A stretch of DNA of 64,000 nucleotides from CAVVEQ01 sp963804865 (GTDB lineage Bacteria > Chloroflexota > Anaerolineae > Anaerolineales > Anaerolineaceae). Under the pieces are notes generated by a model, which did not search any database, had not been told where the DNA came from, and worked only from the letters and a program-made list of their open reading frames with translations. The translations under genes were made by a program, and so were the position numbers. Below, piece after piece: positions 36,484 to 45,175 of this stretch; position 1 is the stretch's first letter; every line of letters starts with the position of its first letter. Location of the stretch: NCBI GenBank assembly GCA_963804865.1, contig CAWDSH010000042.1:496001-560000 (forward strand), read 5' to 3'.

Positions 36484-36911
36484 AGCAATCACAAAAAGTG
36501 ACAATTTATACAGACGGGGCTTGTGATCCAAATCCGGGCAGAGGGGGATGGGGAGCAGTGGTGATCACCTCAAGCGGGCGTTACGAATTATACGGCTGCG
36601 AGGACGACACGACCAACAACCGCATGGAATTGACTGCTGCCGTGGAAAGCCTGCGTTCCCTGGATCAGCCTTCCAAGGTGACCATTTACACGGATTCGCA
36701 ATATCTTCAAAAAGGCATCCATGAGTGGCTGCCCCGCTGGATCAAGCGGAACTGGCGAACAACAAGCGGAAAAGTAGCCAACCGGGATCTCTGGCAGGCA
36801 TTGTTGGATGCAGAGAAGCCACACCTGATTTCATGGGCATGGGTAAAGGGGCATGCAGGGGATCAACATAATCAGAGAGCAGATTACCTGGCTCGAAAAG
36901 CCCGCATGTAA
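36480..36911 (+). CDS. rnhA: Ribonuclease HI
   Basis: 143 aa, the usual length. Cleaves RNA in RNA-DNA hybrids. The acidic catalytic set is present: Asp12 (YTDGACDPNPG), Glu50 (NRMELTA), Asp72 (YTDSQ) and Asp135 (QRADYLA), with the conserved His in KGHAGD. Its ATG overlaps the stop of the binding-protein gene (ATGA), an unexpected coupling. Confidence 0.95.
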   Translation: MKQSQKVTIYTDGACDPNPGRGGWGAVVITSSGRYELYGCEDDTTNNRMELTAAVESLRSLDQPSKVTIYTDSQYLQKGIHEWLPRWIKRNWRTTSGKVANRDLWQALLDAEKPHLISWAWVKGHAGDQHNQRADYLARKARM

Positions 36912-36912
36912 G

Positions 36913-38115
36913 TTAGACCAGGTTGAAAGCCAGGATGATCAGCCAAAGTGACAACCCGCCGAAGAACACCCAAAAGATATTAAGTCTCAAATACCTGGTA
37001 GCCACAAAGGCTGCTGCAGCCAGGAAACCAGCATAAAAATTGGTGATGCTGACTTGTGCGATTTGGAAGGTTGTCAGGCACAGCATCCCGATGAAAGCTG
37101 CCATGATTCCCGCCAATGCTGCTTGAATCCAAATCGAATTCCGGATGCGATTATAGATATTTGTAAAAACAAGTGTCATGGCAAAGGTGGGGGAGAAAAT
37201 CGAGAAGACAGCCAGCGCTGCCCCGATGATGCCATTCACCTTGTATCCGATAAATGCTGAAGTGATCAGGAATGGCCCTGGGGTGATCTGCCCCAGTACA
37301 ATGCCGTCAGTGAATTCCTTCGCTGTCAGCAGTTTTAAGGTGTCGACCACTTCGGCGCGCAACACTGGCAAGATCATCAAACCATTGCCAAACGCGATTG
37401 AACCCACTTTGAATAGTGACAGACACATTCTGTTAATCGGTTGAGGAAGTGTGGTGCAGAAAATCACAAAACCAAGAATTACGGCCACCACGATACCGAT
37501 CAAGATCCATTCAGCTTGTTTTTTTGGAGATTCCGCATCTTGCACCATAACATTCTGTTTGCTTGAATAATCCTTGTGAAAGCAAATCATCCCAAGGCAA
37601 ATTGCAGCCAGTACGATCCAGAGCGCATCGATCTTCAAAACATATCCAGCCAGCGCTGCGATTGCAATAATCACCGCCTTGAAATTTCTCAGAGCGGTCT
37701 TTCCCAGATCCAGGATGAAATTTACCAGGATACCGACTACGATGGCTTCCAAACCCAGAAATACTCTCTGGATCCAGTCAGGATTGCCGCTTGAAAAGTA
37801 AGCGGACGAAAGGACAAGCATGAGTACAAATGAAGGAAGGACAAAGCAGAATGTGGTGATGATTGCCCCAGGCACACCCCGCAACTGATAACCCAGGTAT
37901 GCGCTGTAATCAAAATTTATCGGTCCTGGGTAAAGTTGGACAAGAGCTATTCCTTCATCCAATTTTTCGTCGCTTAACCAGCCATGCTTCTTCATGACCG
38001 AGCGTAGAGACTGCAAAGCGGTGAAGCCAAAAGCAGTCATCCCCATGAGCAGAAAAGTCCAGGCAAGCCTTGCCAGGCTGACCTTGGCTGGCGCGTTTGA
38101 TTGGGAAGTGGTCAT
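36913..38115 (-). CDS. chrA: Chromate transporter, two-domain ChrA
   Basis: 400-aa membrane protein with two homologous CHR domains of about 180 residues. Each has the family's FGFTALQSLRS / FGNGLMILPVL and VQLYPGPINFDYSAYLGYQLRG / LGQITPGPFLITSAFIGYKVNG motifs. Expected to export chromate; physiological substrate may differ. Convergent with rnhA (1-nt gap). Confidence 0.93.
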   Translation of the reverse strand: MTTSQSNAPAKVSLARLAWTFLLMGMTAFGFTALQSLRSVMKKHGWLSDEKLDEGIALVQLYPGPINFDYSAYLGYQLRGVPGAIITTFCFVLPSFVLMLVLSSAYFSSGNPDWIQRVFLGLEAIVVGILVNFILDLGKTALRNFKAVIIAIAALAGYVLKIDALWIVLAAICLGMICFHKDYSSKQNVMVQDAESPKKQAEWILIGIVVAVILGFVIFCTTLPQPINRMCLSLFKVGSIAFGNGLMILPVLRAEVVDTLKLLTAKEFTDGIVLGQITPGPFLITSAFIGYKVNGIIGAALAVFSIFSPTFAMTLVFTNIYNRIRNSIWIQAALAGIMAAFIGMLCLTTFQIAQVSITNFYAGFLAAAAFVATRYLRLNIFWVFFGGLSLWLIILAFNLV

Positions 38116-38128
38116 TAGTTAGAATAGT

Positions 38129-39121
38129 TTATTCAGCGAGGACCTTGTCGATTGCTGTCAGCTCCTCAGCGCTGAATGAGAGGTTGTTGAGTGAAGCCAC
38201 ATTATCTTCGATCTGTTTTACCGAGCTTGCACCAACCAGCGCGGATGTCATCACCTGAAGACGCAAGACCCAGGCAAGTGCCATCTGCGCCATGGTCTGG
38301 CCGCGCTCAACGGCGATTTTATTTAGGTTTCGAACTTTGGCAATCGTTTTTTCGTCCAGGTCCTCCCTGGTCAAAAAACCCACCGATCCCGCGGCGCGAG
38401 AATCAGCTGGAATACCCTTCAGGTAACGATCCGTGAGAATGCCTTGCGCCAGGGGGGAGAACGCAATACAGCCAACCCCTGCATCAGCCAATTCAGTGTC
38501 CAGGTCCTTTTCGATCCACCGGTCCAGCATATTGTAGGAAGGTTGGTGAATGAGGAGTGGCGTATTGAGTCGGGTCAATTCGCGCAAGGCGTCGCTGGTC
38601 TCATCGGCAGAATATGATGATATGCCGATATAAAGAGCACGTCCACTGCGCACGATATAGTCGAGCGCACCCATGGTTTCTTCGATGGGTGTATCAGGAT
38701 CGGGACGGTGATGGTAAAAGATATCCACGTAGTCCAACCCCATGCGTTTGAGGCTTTGATCCAGGCTGGCGACCAGGTATTTGCGCGATCCAAAATTCCC
38801 GTAAGGTCCCGGCCACATTTCCCAGCCTGCCTTGGTTGAAATGATCATTTCATCGCGGTAGGGTTTTAGATCTTTCTTCAGGATCAGGCCAAAATTCTCT
38901 TCGGCAGATCCGGGCGGTGGTCCGTAATTATTGGCCAGGTCGAAATGGGTGATGCCTAGGTCAAAAGCGCGGCGCGCGATGGAGCGCCCGATTTCAAATG
39001 AATTAATGCCGCCGAAATTGTGCCAGAAACCAAGCGAGATGGCTGGTAATTTCAATCCACTCCAGCCGCAGCGATTATAGATCATGTGATCGTATCGAGC
39101 ATCAGCAGGTGTGTAATCCAT
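38129..39121 (-). CDS. Aldo/keto reductase, YghZ/Gpr (L-glyceraldehyde 3-phosphate reductase) type
   Basis: 330-aa NADPH-dependent reductase. Catalytic tetrad positions: Asp and Tyr in FDLANNYGPPPGSAEENFG, Lys in ISTKAGWEMWPGPYG, His in FYHHRPDP. The GPYGNFGSRKYL and LAQGILTDRYL segments are typical of the YghZ subgroup. The start follows AAGGAG at 39121; the frame continues seven codons upstream. Confidence 0.92.
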   Translation of the reverse strand: MDYTPADARYDHMIYNRCGWSGLKLPAISLGFWHNFGGINSFEIGRSIARRAFDLGITHFDLANNYGPPPGSAEENFGLILKKDLKPYRDEMIISTKAGWEMWPGPYGNFGSRKYLVASLDQSLKRMGLDYVDIFYHHRPDPDTPIEETMGALDYIVRSGRALYIGISSYSADETSDALRELTRLNTPLLIHQPSYNMLDRWIEKDLDTELADAGVGCIAFSPLAQGILTDRYLKGIPADSRAAGSVGFLTREDLDEKTIAKVRNLNKIAVERGQTMAQMALAWVLRLQVMTSALVGASSVKQIEDNVASLNNLSFSAEELTAIDKVLAE

Positions 39122-39201
39122 TTTTTCTCCTTGTGGAACCACAAAACAATTATAGGTCGTTTTTTATGGGTTGGTTGAAAATAGGCTCAGTTATAATGAT
39201 T

Positions 39202-39918
39202 ATGAGCATGGAAAAATTTATCAAGGATGTAACTGAGATAACAGGGATAAGCCTGACGGCTGCCCAGCAGAATGCGTTCCGCATTTACGAGGATGAGCTG
39301 GTTACCTGGAATGAAAAATTTAACCTCACAGCTATCCGCACCAGCGAGGGCATCCGCACAAAGCATTTCCTGGATTCACTAACCTGTCTCCAGGCTATCG
39401 AGAAACGAATTGCTTGCAGCATGATCGATATTGGCACTGGGGCTGGTTTTCCGGGAATTCCCCTGAAAATAGCACTGCCTGATCTGCGGTTGACTCTTGT
39501 GGAATCTGTTGGTAAAAAAGCAGAATTCTGCCGCCACGTGGTTGAAAAATTAAATTTAAAACAGGTTGAGATCCAACAAGCACGGGTTGAGGATCTTGGG
39601 CAATTACCGGAATTCCGCGAGCAATACGACTGGGCAATGGCACGCGCTGTCGCTGATCTGCCCGTCCTGGTTGAATATTTGCTGCCATTGGTCAGCAGGC
39701 GGGGCTCGATGGTCGCCCAGAAGGGTCAGCATGGTCCAGCCGAAGTTCAAAAAGCTGAGCGGGCGATTCGCATCCTGGGGGGAAAAGTGAAGGTTGTTCG
39801 CAAGGTGAACCTGCCGGGAGTTGTTGAGGATCGCTTCCTGATCGTTATTGAAAAGATCGCCGCGACCCCTCCCCAATACCCCCGCAGGGTGGGGGTGGCA
39901 ATTAAGAAGCCATTATAA
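39202..39918 (+). CDS. rsmG: 16S rRNA (guanine-527-N7) methyltransferase
   Basis: 238 aa. Methylates G527 of 16S rRNA. SAM site MIDIGTGAGFPGIPLKIA, and FNLTAIR, DWAMARAVADLPVL and KG(Q) segments as in GidB/RsmG. Start could be 39202 or 39208 (MEKFIKDV). A TATAAT at 39192-39197 sits so close to the start that, if it is the -10 box, the message would be nearly leaderless. Divergent from the aldo/keto reductase. Confidence 0.92.
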   Translation: MSMEKFIKDVTEITGISLTAAQQNAFRIYEDELVTWNEKFNLTAIRTSEGIRTKHFLDSLTCLQAIEKRIACSMIDIGTGAGFPGIPLKIALPDLRLTLVESVGKKAEFCRHVVEKLNLKQVEIQQARVEDLGQLPEFREQYDWAMARAVADLPVLVEYLLPLVSRRGSMVAQKGQHGPAEVQKAERAIRILGGKVKVVRKVNLPGVVEDRFLIVIEKIAATPPQYPRRVGVAIKKPL

Positions 39919-39943
39919 AAATTTCAGCCAGGGTCTTCGTTTT

Positions 39944-41153
39944 TTAGGATTTTCTTGAGCTGATCTTGCCTAAAGTGATATCCATTAATGTGCATTGATC
40001 TGCAAATGATGACGGAAATAGATTCAGATCCGTGGTGGTCAAGATTGCCTGTTCATAATCTTTTAAATACTTCAATAGATCCTCACGACGGTGAGAATCC
40101 AATTCAACCAGGGTTTCATCCAGCAATAGAACCGGGTATTCTCCCGTTTTATCTTTCATCCATTCCACTTCGGCAAGCTTGAACGCCAGCAGGGCAGTCC
40201 GGATCTGCCCCCGCGAACCGTAATCACCGAGGTCAATCCCGTTGCTTAATACCCGCAGTTCATCGCGATGCGGCCCGATGGTCGTAACACCGCGACCAAT
40301 CTCTTCTCCACGCAAGGCTGATAATTTTTGTTTGAAGCCTTCTTTTATCTCCTCGATGGTAAATCCGATCCGGTCAACCGGCGTCTTGAGCGGAAGGGCG
40401 ATTTGACCATCCGGCTGTGGCATGGGATCGTAAGCCGGGTGGTAGAGCAGGCGGAGTACTTCCTGACCCTTGGTTAGATTTTGATGGATGCCAGCCGTGA
40501 ACTTTTCGAGTTCCTGGAAGGCCAGGATACGGGCATGGATCAGCAGGGAACCGCGATCGGAGACCAGATCGTCCCAGTAATCCAGCTGGGATGCGTCACC
40601 TCCCCGTTCTGATAGCAATTTTAACAAGGGCATTGCGCTGCTCGAGGGCTTTGGCATAATCGCTGAGTGCCTGTGCATAGCCGGGCATGATCTGCGAGAT
40701 GACAGAATTGATATAGCGGCGGCGGTCCTCGGGAGCGCCTTCAAGGATGCGCATCATCTGGGGAAGGAAGATGACTGCATTCAGCTGCCCCAGGGATTCA
40801 TGGATATTGCGTTTGGTGCCATCCACCAGGATTTCTTTGCGTAAACGCCAACCACCGTTACCGCCATTTTCCTGGATCAAGCGGACTTCAAGCTTCGATG
40901 TTTTGGATGCCTTCTCGATTTGTGCCGTGATGCGGGTCACTGCCAGGGATTCAGTGCTTGCCAGGAAACTGATCAACTGGCGATCCGTTTGGGTATGAAA
41001 CGATGAAAATGTGGCCAGGAAGTAGATGGCTTCCAGCAAGCTGGTCTTTCCCTGGGCGTTATCCCCAACCAGCAGCAAAATCCGCCGGGGAATTTCGATG
41101 TCCAGGCGGGTAAAGGCGCGGAAGTTAGTCAGAGAGAGGTGGGTAAGGAGCAA
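39944..41153 (-). CDS. recF: DNA replication and repair protein RecF, one frameshift as read
   Basis: SMC-like ATPase that loads RecA at gaps. As read it stops after about 185 aa and resumes in the next frame. Removing one T from the TT at 40626-40627 (minus strand) gives ALEQRNALLKLLSERGGDASQLDYW and a full chain of about 402 aa. Walker A GDNAQGKTS at residues 30-38, signature-type region YGSRGQIRTALLAFKLAE, Walker B PVLLLDETLVELD. Start is TTG at 41153 with AAGGATG upstream, 3 nt after the def stop. An essential-type gene like this makes a base-calling error the simplest explanation. Confidence 0.9.
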
Positions 41154-41156
41154 TGC

Positions 41157-41663
41157 TCATACATCCTTGAATTGTTCTTCGGTCTTGGGCTGCCAGATCC
41201 TGATCGCGCGTTCAGTGAAAACGATCCCATCCAAATGGTCCACTTCGTGCTGGAAGATGCGAGCCAGCCAGCCTTTGGCTTTAATTTTGAATGGTTTGCC
41301 ATGCCGGTTCAATCCTTTTACCAGCACTTCGTTGTATCTTTCAACTTCGCCAATCAAGCCGGGAACTGAAAGACAACCTTCAATCCCAGGCACCTTTTCT
41401 TCAGTCAAAAAAGTTAATTCGGGATTAATGACAGCATACAATTTTTTGGGTGCTTCCTCATTTTCTTCGTCACCAAATTCCACGACGATGAGGCGGCTCG
41501 AAATATTGATTTGCGGAGCAGCAAGGCCGACACCCGGAGCCTGGCGCATGGTTTCCACCATGTCATCGATCAAGAGTTGAAGATCTTTATCGAAAGTTGT
41601 GACTTTATGTGCTTTTCTTCGCAGGATGGCTTCTGGGATGGCAATAATGGTTCGGATGGTCAT
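41157..41663 (-). CDS. def: Peptide deformylase
   Basis: 168 aa. Removes the formyl group from nascent N-terminal Met. All three motifs present: GVGLAAPQ (44-51), EGCLSVP with Cys96, and QHEVDHLDG with His138, His142 and the catalytic Glu139. Operon with recF downstream (3-nt gap) and the cNMP/bPH protein upstream (37-nt gap). Confidence 0.96.
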   Translation of the reverse strand: MTIRTIIAIPEAILRRKAHKVTTFDKDLQLLIDDMVETMRQAPGVGLAAPQINISSRLIVVEFGDEENEEAPKKLYAVINPELTFLTEEKVPGIEGCLSVPGLIGEVERYNEVLVKGLNRHGKPFKIKAKGWLARIFQHEVDHLDGIVFTERAIRIWQPKTEEQFKDV

Positions 41664-41700
41664 ATGTACCTAATTATCTTTAATAAATCGCCCGTCCATT

Positions 41701-43383
41701 TTACCCGAAATCATCCGGTTTTTGTTCTGTCGATGGCTGACCATCCTCGCCCACCATCCGGTGATACGCATCAAGATAATCTGCGATTCGTCCTCTTTCA
41801 GCCTCGATATCCCGTTCTTTTTCACGGGTGTTGAAACGCATGAATCTTTCGAAGAGTTCCTTTTGTACGCGTGATGGATCATCCACGTAATCGAAGGTGA
41901 ATTCTGCATCTCCGATCCGAATAAAAACCGTGCCAAAATTCAACATCAAACCGATCAGCCCCAGCCTTTTGTATTCGATGGTCTGGATATTCCTTAATGG
42001 CGCTGAGCGCTTTTCCTCTTTTCCGAGTGGTTTACGGTTGATATCCACGATCTGATCCGGCGTGATCATATACACGTCATTACGCCAATCGACATATTGA
42101 TAGAGCAGCCAGAGCCAGAGAAACAGGCCGCCTGCAAGCGCGAAGCTAAAGAATGACACGATATCCCAACCTCCGAAAGCCCCGCTGGCACCCGCGATCA
42201 AGTAACCAAAAAGGCAGAGAAGCAGGAGCAGCGGCATCCAGGTCTTGCGGACGAGGATCCACCAGTGGGTCCTGTAGATCAGGGTGTCCCCGCTTTCCTC
42301 CCTCAACTTGAATAAACTCGCCAGGAAACTGGTCAGCTGCCCGGATTCAACATTGGCTGGAACAGGATTCATTACCAGTTTTTGGGCAAGCTGGGGCGAT
42401 CTCGTCCCCTTCAGGATGAATCTCTGCCGGATATCTTCTTCCACATCCTGCTGCGTGGATTCGATCTGGCCGGATTTTGCGCGCGCCCAGTAATCCTGTA
42501 TCAGGGCTGCCACCCATTCAGGCGCTTCAAGATGCGTTAATTGGATCAATCCAGTGAAGGTCCGCAAGGCGATGTCGCCAAAAGCCAACCAGCGACCCAG
42601 CTGATCGGTTTTGGTCTCGATGGATTGAATGGCTTCGAGAGGGGTTTCCTGGCGGCTTTCGTAGAAGAGAGCCACCTTTTCAAGATTGAGAATGCGGTGA
42701 TTGGTGATGATGTAGTAATCGTTGGTCCAGTCCCAACCCTTCCACCCGGACCAGAAGATACCTGCGATCAGTATCAGGATTCCCAGGATCAGAAAAATAA
42801 TATTTCCAGGGAAAGCAACGGTGTATAGATAAATCACTGGAATCAAAGCGATCAATCCCAGGATGATCGGCATGATCAACGAATTGATCAGCACGTAAGG
42901 GTGTTTCCGGGCGATATACTGGATGATCTCACCCGGTTCCTGCCAGGCATACGATTTTTTCAGTTTTAACTCGAAACTGTGCAGGAGCAGGCTGAATGGT
43001 TGCTGCAATGAGGGGATATGACGGACGATGTCCTCGAGCCCGCCGCGACTGAACTTGACCAGAACCGTATCCACCTCGGCTTTTGCCATGGTCTGCCGTT
43101 TAGCCGAAGCATTCCCGAGGATCTCTTCACCAAAAAAATCGCCTTTATTCAGGGTTGCGATGGATTTATGTTCATTCTTGGAGTATTTGAAAACAGTGAC
43201 TTTTCCCGAGATGATAATAAAAAAGCCATTGCACAGGTCGCCACGATCATAGATGATCTGTCCCTGGCGGATGACTGCAGATTTGGAAAGGTCAAGGACA
43301 AAATCCAATTCAGCCTCTTCCAGGTGATTGAAAAAGTGGATCGAGGATAAATCCTGTTTGAGGGTTACCTGATCTGGCAGCAT
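41701..43383 (-). CDS. Cyclic-nucleotide-binding domain fused to two bPH membrane modules
   Basis: 560 aa. Residues 1-130 form a CRP-like cyclic-nucleotide-binding domain (GQIIYDRGDLCNGFFIIISGKVTVFK, GDFFGEEILG). Then come two similar units, each a pair of membrane helices followed by a bacterial PH (DUF304-like) domain: about 175-300 with DYYIITNHRILNLEKV, and about 385-520 with DVYMITPDQIVDINRK. The phosphate-cassette residues of CAP (RxA) read KRQTM, so cAMP binding is doubtful. Looks like a membrane sensor. Partner unknown. Confidence 0.88.
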   Translation of the reverse strand: MLPDQVTLKQDLSSIHFFNHLEEAELDFVLDLSKSAVIRQGQIIYDRGDLCNGFFIIISGKVTVFKYSKNEHKSIATLNKGDFFGEEILGNASAKRQTMAKAEVDTVLVKFSRGGLEDIVRHIPSLQQPFSLLLHSFELKLKKSYAWQEPGEIIQYIARKHPYVLINSLIMPIILGLIALIPVIYLYTVAFPGNIIFLILGILILIAGIFWSGWKGWDWTNDYYIITNHRILNLEKVALFYESRQETPLEAIQSIETKTDQLGRWLAFGDIALRTFTGLIQLTHLEAPEWVAALIQDYWARAKSGQIESTQQDVEEDIRQRFILKGTRSPQLAQKLVMNPVPANVESGQLTSFLASLFKLREESGDTLIYRTHWWILVRKTWMPLLLLLCLFGYLIAGASGAFGGWDIVSFFSFALAGGLFLWLWLLYQYVDWRNDVYMITPDQIVDINRKPLGKEEKRSAPLRNIQTIEYKRLGLIGLMLNFGTVFIRIGDAEFTFDYVDDPSRVQKELFERFMRFNTREKERDIEAERGRIADYLDAYHRMVGEDGQPSTEQKPDDFG

Positions 43384-43483
43384 AATGAGAGTATATCCTT
43401 AAGATTAAGAATTGTTATGAATTTACTTTGCATAACTCGTGCCATTCAATCCTGCCTTATAATCTAGCCAATAGAGATCTGCC

Positions 43484-44965
43484 ATGAGACGAGGAACATA
43501 CACAACCCTGCGCTGGATCGCCATCGCCCTGCTGTTTGCGACGGTCATTATCACCGTCTTCCAGTTGGTGCGCTACAGCCGTATGCGCAGCAGCTTTCCA
43601 CCCGGTACCTTGATCGCTGATATTCCTGTTGGAGGTCTCGATCCCCAGCAGGCTGCCGATAGACTTCTCCAGGCATATAACATCCCGCTTGAACTGCGTT
43701 ATGGGGACGCGTCCTTCCAGGTGAAACCATCCTCCCTGGGTTTTCAAATGGACCTTGAAGCGATGATCGTAGCGGCGGATATCCAGCGCACACAGCAATT
43801 ATTCTGGTCTTCCTTTTGGGATTACCTGTGGAACCGCATGCCTTCTTCTATTGAAATCCCCTTGAGTGCCAGTGTTTCAAAAGAACGCTTGATTGCATAT
43901 CTACAAAACGAAGTCGCCACCCGCTATGATCAACCTGCAGCACCAGCGCAGCCTGTCCCTGGAAGCGCGGTATTTGCCCCGGGCGAGCAGGGAAGGGTAC
44001 TGAATATCGAGCGATCTGCCGCGTTGATCGAGGAGGCGTTATATTCCCCAGCAATGCGCAAGGTCAATTTATCGTTTGACGTAGTGAATCCATCCCGCCC
44101 TGGTTTCCACAATCTGGAAGTGTTACTTAAGCAGATCATGGACCTGTCTGGTTATGATGGCGCAGCTGAGATTTACATCCAGGAATTAAATTCAGGGCAG
44201 GAATTGCATTTCGCCTATTCCGATGGCCAGGATATTCCAGTGGATATCGCTTTTACTGCCGCGAGCTCGATAAAAATCCCTGTGATGGTGTCGGTTTTTC
44301 GACGCACGGTCGATCCTGCATCCGCGGAAATTATCAGTGAAATCGAGGGAATGATAGAACGATCGGATAATACCTCGACCGATACCCTGATGCAGACGAT
44401 CATCGACCGCAACCTGGGACCCTTATCGGTCACCTCCGACCTGGCTGAACTTGGTTACAAGAACACCTTTATCGTCGGATACTTTTATATGGGTGCCCCG
44501 TTGTTGAGAGTGGTGACCACGAAAGCCAATTCACGAACCGACATCAATACCAATCCTGACCGGTACAACCAGACTACACCGGCAGAAATCGGCATGTTGC
44601 TGCAGGATATCTACCAGTGCGCCCAGAATGGCGGTGGTGCATTGACCGCGGTGTTCGATGGTGAGATCACCAAGCGCGAATGCCAGTTAATGCTGGATTA
44701 TTTATCCAAGAACAAGAATGGCGTACTGCTGCAGGCGGGTCTACCGGATGGCGCTCATTTTGCCCACAAGCATGGCTGGATCACGGAATATGACGGCTTG
44801 ATGCACTCCATTTCGGATGCCGGGATCGTATTTACCACCAATGGTGATTACGTCATCACTATTTATCTCTATCATCCAACCCAGATCGTTTTTGATCCTA
44901 TCAACCGCATGGTCGCGCAAATGTCCAACGCTGTCTACAATTATTTCACCCTATCGGGTCAATAA
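43484..44965 (+). CDS. Class A beta-lactamase-like serine hydrolase with N-terminal peptidoglycan-binding-type domain
   Basis: 493 aa. One N-terminal membrane helix (LRWIAIALLFATVIITVFQLV), then a VanW/YoaR-type domain (IADIPVGGLDPQQAADRLLQAY) and from about residue 220 a class A beta-lactamase/transpeptidase fold with S-x-x-K (SSIKIP), SDN (ERSDNTSTD) and KHG (HKHGW). The missing Glu166-type context suggests a cell-wall hydrolase or DD-peptidase rather than a resistance enzyme. Acts outside the membrane. Confidence 0.88.
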   Translation: MRRGTYTTLRWIAIALLFATVIITVFQLVRYSRMRSSFPPGTLIADIPVGGLDPQQAADRLLQAYNIPLELRYGDASFQVKPSSLGFQMDLEAMIVAADIQRTQQLFWSSFWDYLWNRMPSSIEIPLSASVSKERLIAYLQNEVATRYDQPAAPAQPVPGSAVFAPGEQGRVLNIERSAALIEEALYSPAMRKVNLSFDVVNPSRPGFHNLEVLLKQIMDLSGYDGAAEIYIQELNSGQELHFAYSDGQDIPVDIAFTAASSIKIPVMVSVFRRTVDPASAEIISEIEGMIERSDNTSTDTLMQTIIDRNLGPLSVTSDLAELGYKNTFIVGYFYMGAPLLRVVTTKANSRTDINTNPDRYNQTTPAEIGMLLQDIYQCAQNGGGALTAVFDGEITKRECQLMLDYLSKNKNGVLLQAGLPDGAHFAHKHGWITEYDGLMHSISDAGIVFTTNGDYVITIYLYHPTQIVFDPINRMVAQMSNAVYNYFTLSGQ

Positions 44966-45102
44966 AACCAGAATCCATCAAGCAAGAACTCAAATATTCG
45001 AATAGCCAATAATTCTCGAGATCCAAAACCTGGCAGATTTCACTTTCCAATCCAAGCGATCCAAACCAATTATTCGTTATTCCATTCTTCCTGATCATCG
45101 TC

Positions 45103-45131
45103 TTGTCAGAATATTGACTTTCAAGTATAGT
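45103..45131 (+). promoter_or_regulatory. Promoter of the Agl23-NHL gene
   Basis: TTGTCA, 17-bp spacer, TATAGT, about 45 nt before the start codon. Confidence 0.55.
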
Positions 45132-45175
45132 CATCCTGAGAAAAATCCAAAACCATAATTTAAAAGAGTAGTTCC

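Noticed and set aside
39171..39197. TTGGTT/TATAAT promoter immediately before rsmG
   Set aside because: Spacer is only 15 bp and the -10 nearly touches the start codon; too weak to list as a feature.
40605..40627. In-frame TGA in recF as selenocysteine
   Set aside because: The residues after the stop make sense only in the neighbouring frame, so it is a frameshift.
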